Origin: Planctomycetota bacterium
Lineage (GTDB): Bacteria > Planctomycetota > UBA8742 > UBA2392
Length of the DNA stretch: 64,000 nucleotides
Direction: 5' to 3'
Assembly (NCBI GenBank): GCA_020638675.1
Contig: JACKID010000001.1
Coordinates: 868,001 to 932,000, forward strand
Shown here: piece after piece, positions 63,009-64,000 of the stretch
Layout of the letters: each line of letters begins with the position of its first letter
Numbering within the stretch: the stretch's first letter is position 1
Program-made: the position numbers and the translations under genes
Notes under the pieces: model-generated
What the model was told of the DNA's origin: nothing
What the model saw: only the letters and a program-made list of their open reading frames with translations
The model's database searches: none

Positions 63009-64000
63009 CTATTGGACTGAGTCCAGGTCCTTTGCGATGAGTGATTCGATGCGCGCGCGCGACTTCAGCAGGTCCACGCGCGCGTTGATCTGGGAAAGCT
63101 CGGCTGCGAGCAGTGCACGCTCGGAGTCGAGAACGTCGGTAAGCGTTGCCCGGTCGGCCGTGAAGTCGCTGCGCACCAGCTCCAGCGATTGGCGGGCCTT
63201 CGGCAGGACGGTGTTTTCAAACAGATCGACGAGCCGCGAGGCGTCCACGTACGAGAACTTTTGCTGCTCCAGCCGCGCCGTGATATCGAGACGGCGCTGT
63301 TCCACCATGAACTTCGCCGCCTGCCGTTCCGCCCGCGCCATGTCGCCGCGTGCAAGATTTACGTGGAACTGCCAGGGGATGGTGATGCCCACGGTGACCG
63401 AGACCGCATCTTCACCGTACTTGTCCGGCAGCATCGGCACGTCCGGCTTGCCGACCATCTGGTACTCGAAGCCGAAGAACATATCCGGCACCCACATCCA
63501 ACCGGCCTCGTTGACCTTCGCGTCGGCGATGGCGACCTGGGCGAAGTCCTCCTGCACCGATGGGTGGTCGACCGCGAGTGCCAGCAGTTTTGCGTCTTGC
63601 GGCAGCTTCTCTGTGCTCGCGGCGGGAAGAGGCGGCGCCTTGGCGTTGGGGGCGATCTTCATGCCAACGACGGCACTGAGCGCGGCTGCTAGTGCGGGAC
63701 GCCGCTTCTCAAGCGTGGCTGCGTCGCTTTCCAGTCGCTCCGCCTCGACCTGCACCCGCAGCAGTGCGGACTGCGGAGCCAGATTGGCTGTCACGCGCGC
63801 TTCGAGTACTTGCTCAATCGCGCGCAGGTCCTTGGCAAGCTCATCGAGGATGGTCTTGCGGGAATCCAGTGCCTGGAAATCGATGTAGGCCAGCAGCAGT
63901 GATTCGCGCAGTCCGAGCCGTGTTGCCTCGAAGTTGGCACGCATTGCGGCGGCGCGCCCCGCTGCCTGCTCCTCACGCGCAACCAGCTTGCCGGGGTTTG
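63009..64000 (-). CDS. TolC-family outer-membrane efflux protein (partial, N-terminus outside window)
   Basis: At least 330 residues; the frame is open to the right edge, continuing upstream of the ATG at 63944 with NPGKLVAREEQAAGR, as in TolC-type proteins. Long coiled regions (LDELAKDLRAIEQVLEARV, LFENTVLPKARQSLELVRSD) and the paired VDHPSVQEDFAQVAIADAKV and LDSERALLAAELSQINARVD are typical. It should provide the outer-membrane channel for the CusA-CusB pump. First visible gene of the operon; upstream genes may exist beyond the window. Confidence 0.9.
   Translation of the reverse strand, partial: NPGKLVAREEQAAGRAAAMRANFEATRLGLRESLLLAYIDFQALDSRKTILDELAKDLRAIEQVLEARVTANLAPQSALLRVQVEAERLESDAATLEKRRPALAAALSAVVGMKIAPNAKAPPLPAASTEKLPQDAKLLALAVDHPSVQEDFAQVAIADAKVNEAGWMWVPDMFFGFEYQMVGKPDVPMLPDKYGEDAVSVTVGITIPWQFHVNLARGDMARAERQAAKFMVEQRRLDITARLEQQKFSYVDASRLVDLFENTVLPKARQSLELVRSDFTADRATLTDVLDSERALLAAELSQINARVDLLKSRARIESLIAKDLDSVQ

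Overview
The window is GC-rich bacterial DNA with dense coding. The contents are a thiolase/hydratase pair, long secreted proteins with prenyltransferase-like toroid, PKD and cadherin-like repeats, families of tandem secreted paralogues, and intergenic inverted repeats of the 'ccacggagttcacggag' kind. Together these fit Planctomycetota or a neighbouring lineage. That is inference from gene style, because no rRNA or other phylogenetic marker is present.

Layout. 1-1.4 kb: a nuclease-like accessory gene running off the left edge. 1.5-5.3 kb: an acetyl-CoA acetyltransferase (with a broken second copy of its 3' end downstream) divergent from a fused 3-hydroxyacyl-CoA dehydrogenase/enoyl-CoA hydratase, together a beta-oxidation or thiolytic module. 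5.3-7.0 kb: a TonB-like protein and a predicted outer-membrane barrel. 7.5-11.5 kb: two ABC exporter half-transporters, probably one heterodimer. 11.7-15.9 kb: two unrecognised proteins, one a large secreted protein. 16.1-20.9 kb: purM, four tandem calycin-like paralogues in ABAB order, pyrR and a degenerate MnmE-like GTPase. 21.0-24.2 kb: four tandem secreted/lipoprotein paralogues of a second, unrecognised family, then a zinc-ribbon protein.

24.8-31.0 kb is an integrated element. An intact tRNA-Arg(CCT) sits at its left end, and a perfect 47-bp copy of the tRNA 3' part sits at its right end next to a tyrosine integrase. Its cargo is mostly unrecognised, including one DUF2971-like protein. 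31.4-35.5 kb holds two secreted/anchored proteins, and 35.7-49.1 kb one giant (about 4470-residue) surface protein, followed by a thioredoxin-like lipoprotein.

From 50.8 kb a second element begins. The 3' half of a tRNA-Arg(TCT) is followed by a tyrosine integrase, a small DNA-binding protein, an HUH-type (rolling-circle) Rep and a large stem-loop. Next, on the other strand, is a copper/silver-type efflux operon (TolC-like, His-rich YHS protein, CusB-like, CopA, SHOCT protein, CusA) that continues beyond the right edge. The intact tRNA expected at the far end of this element is not in the window, so the metal operon may be its cargo. No CRISPR array, rRNA or recognisable insertion sequence was seen.
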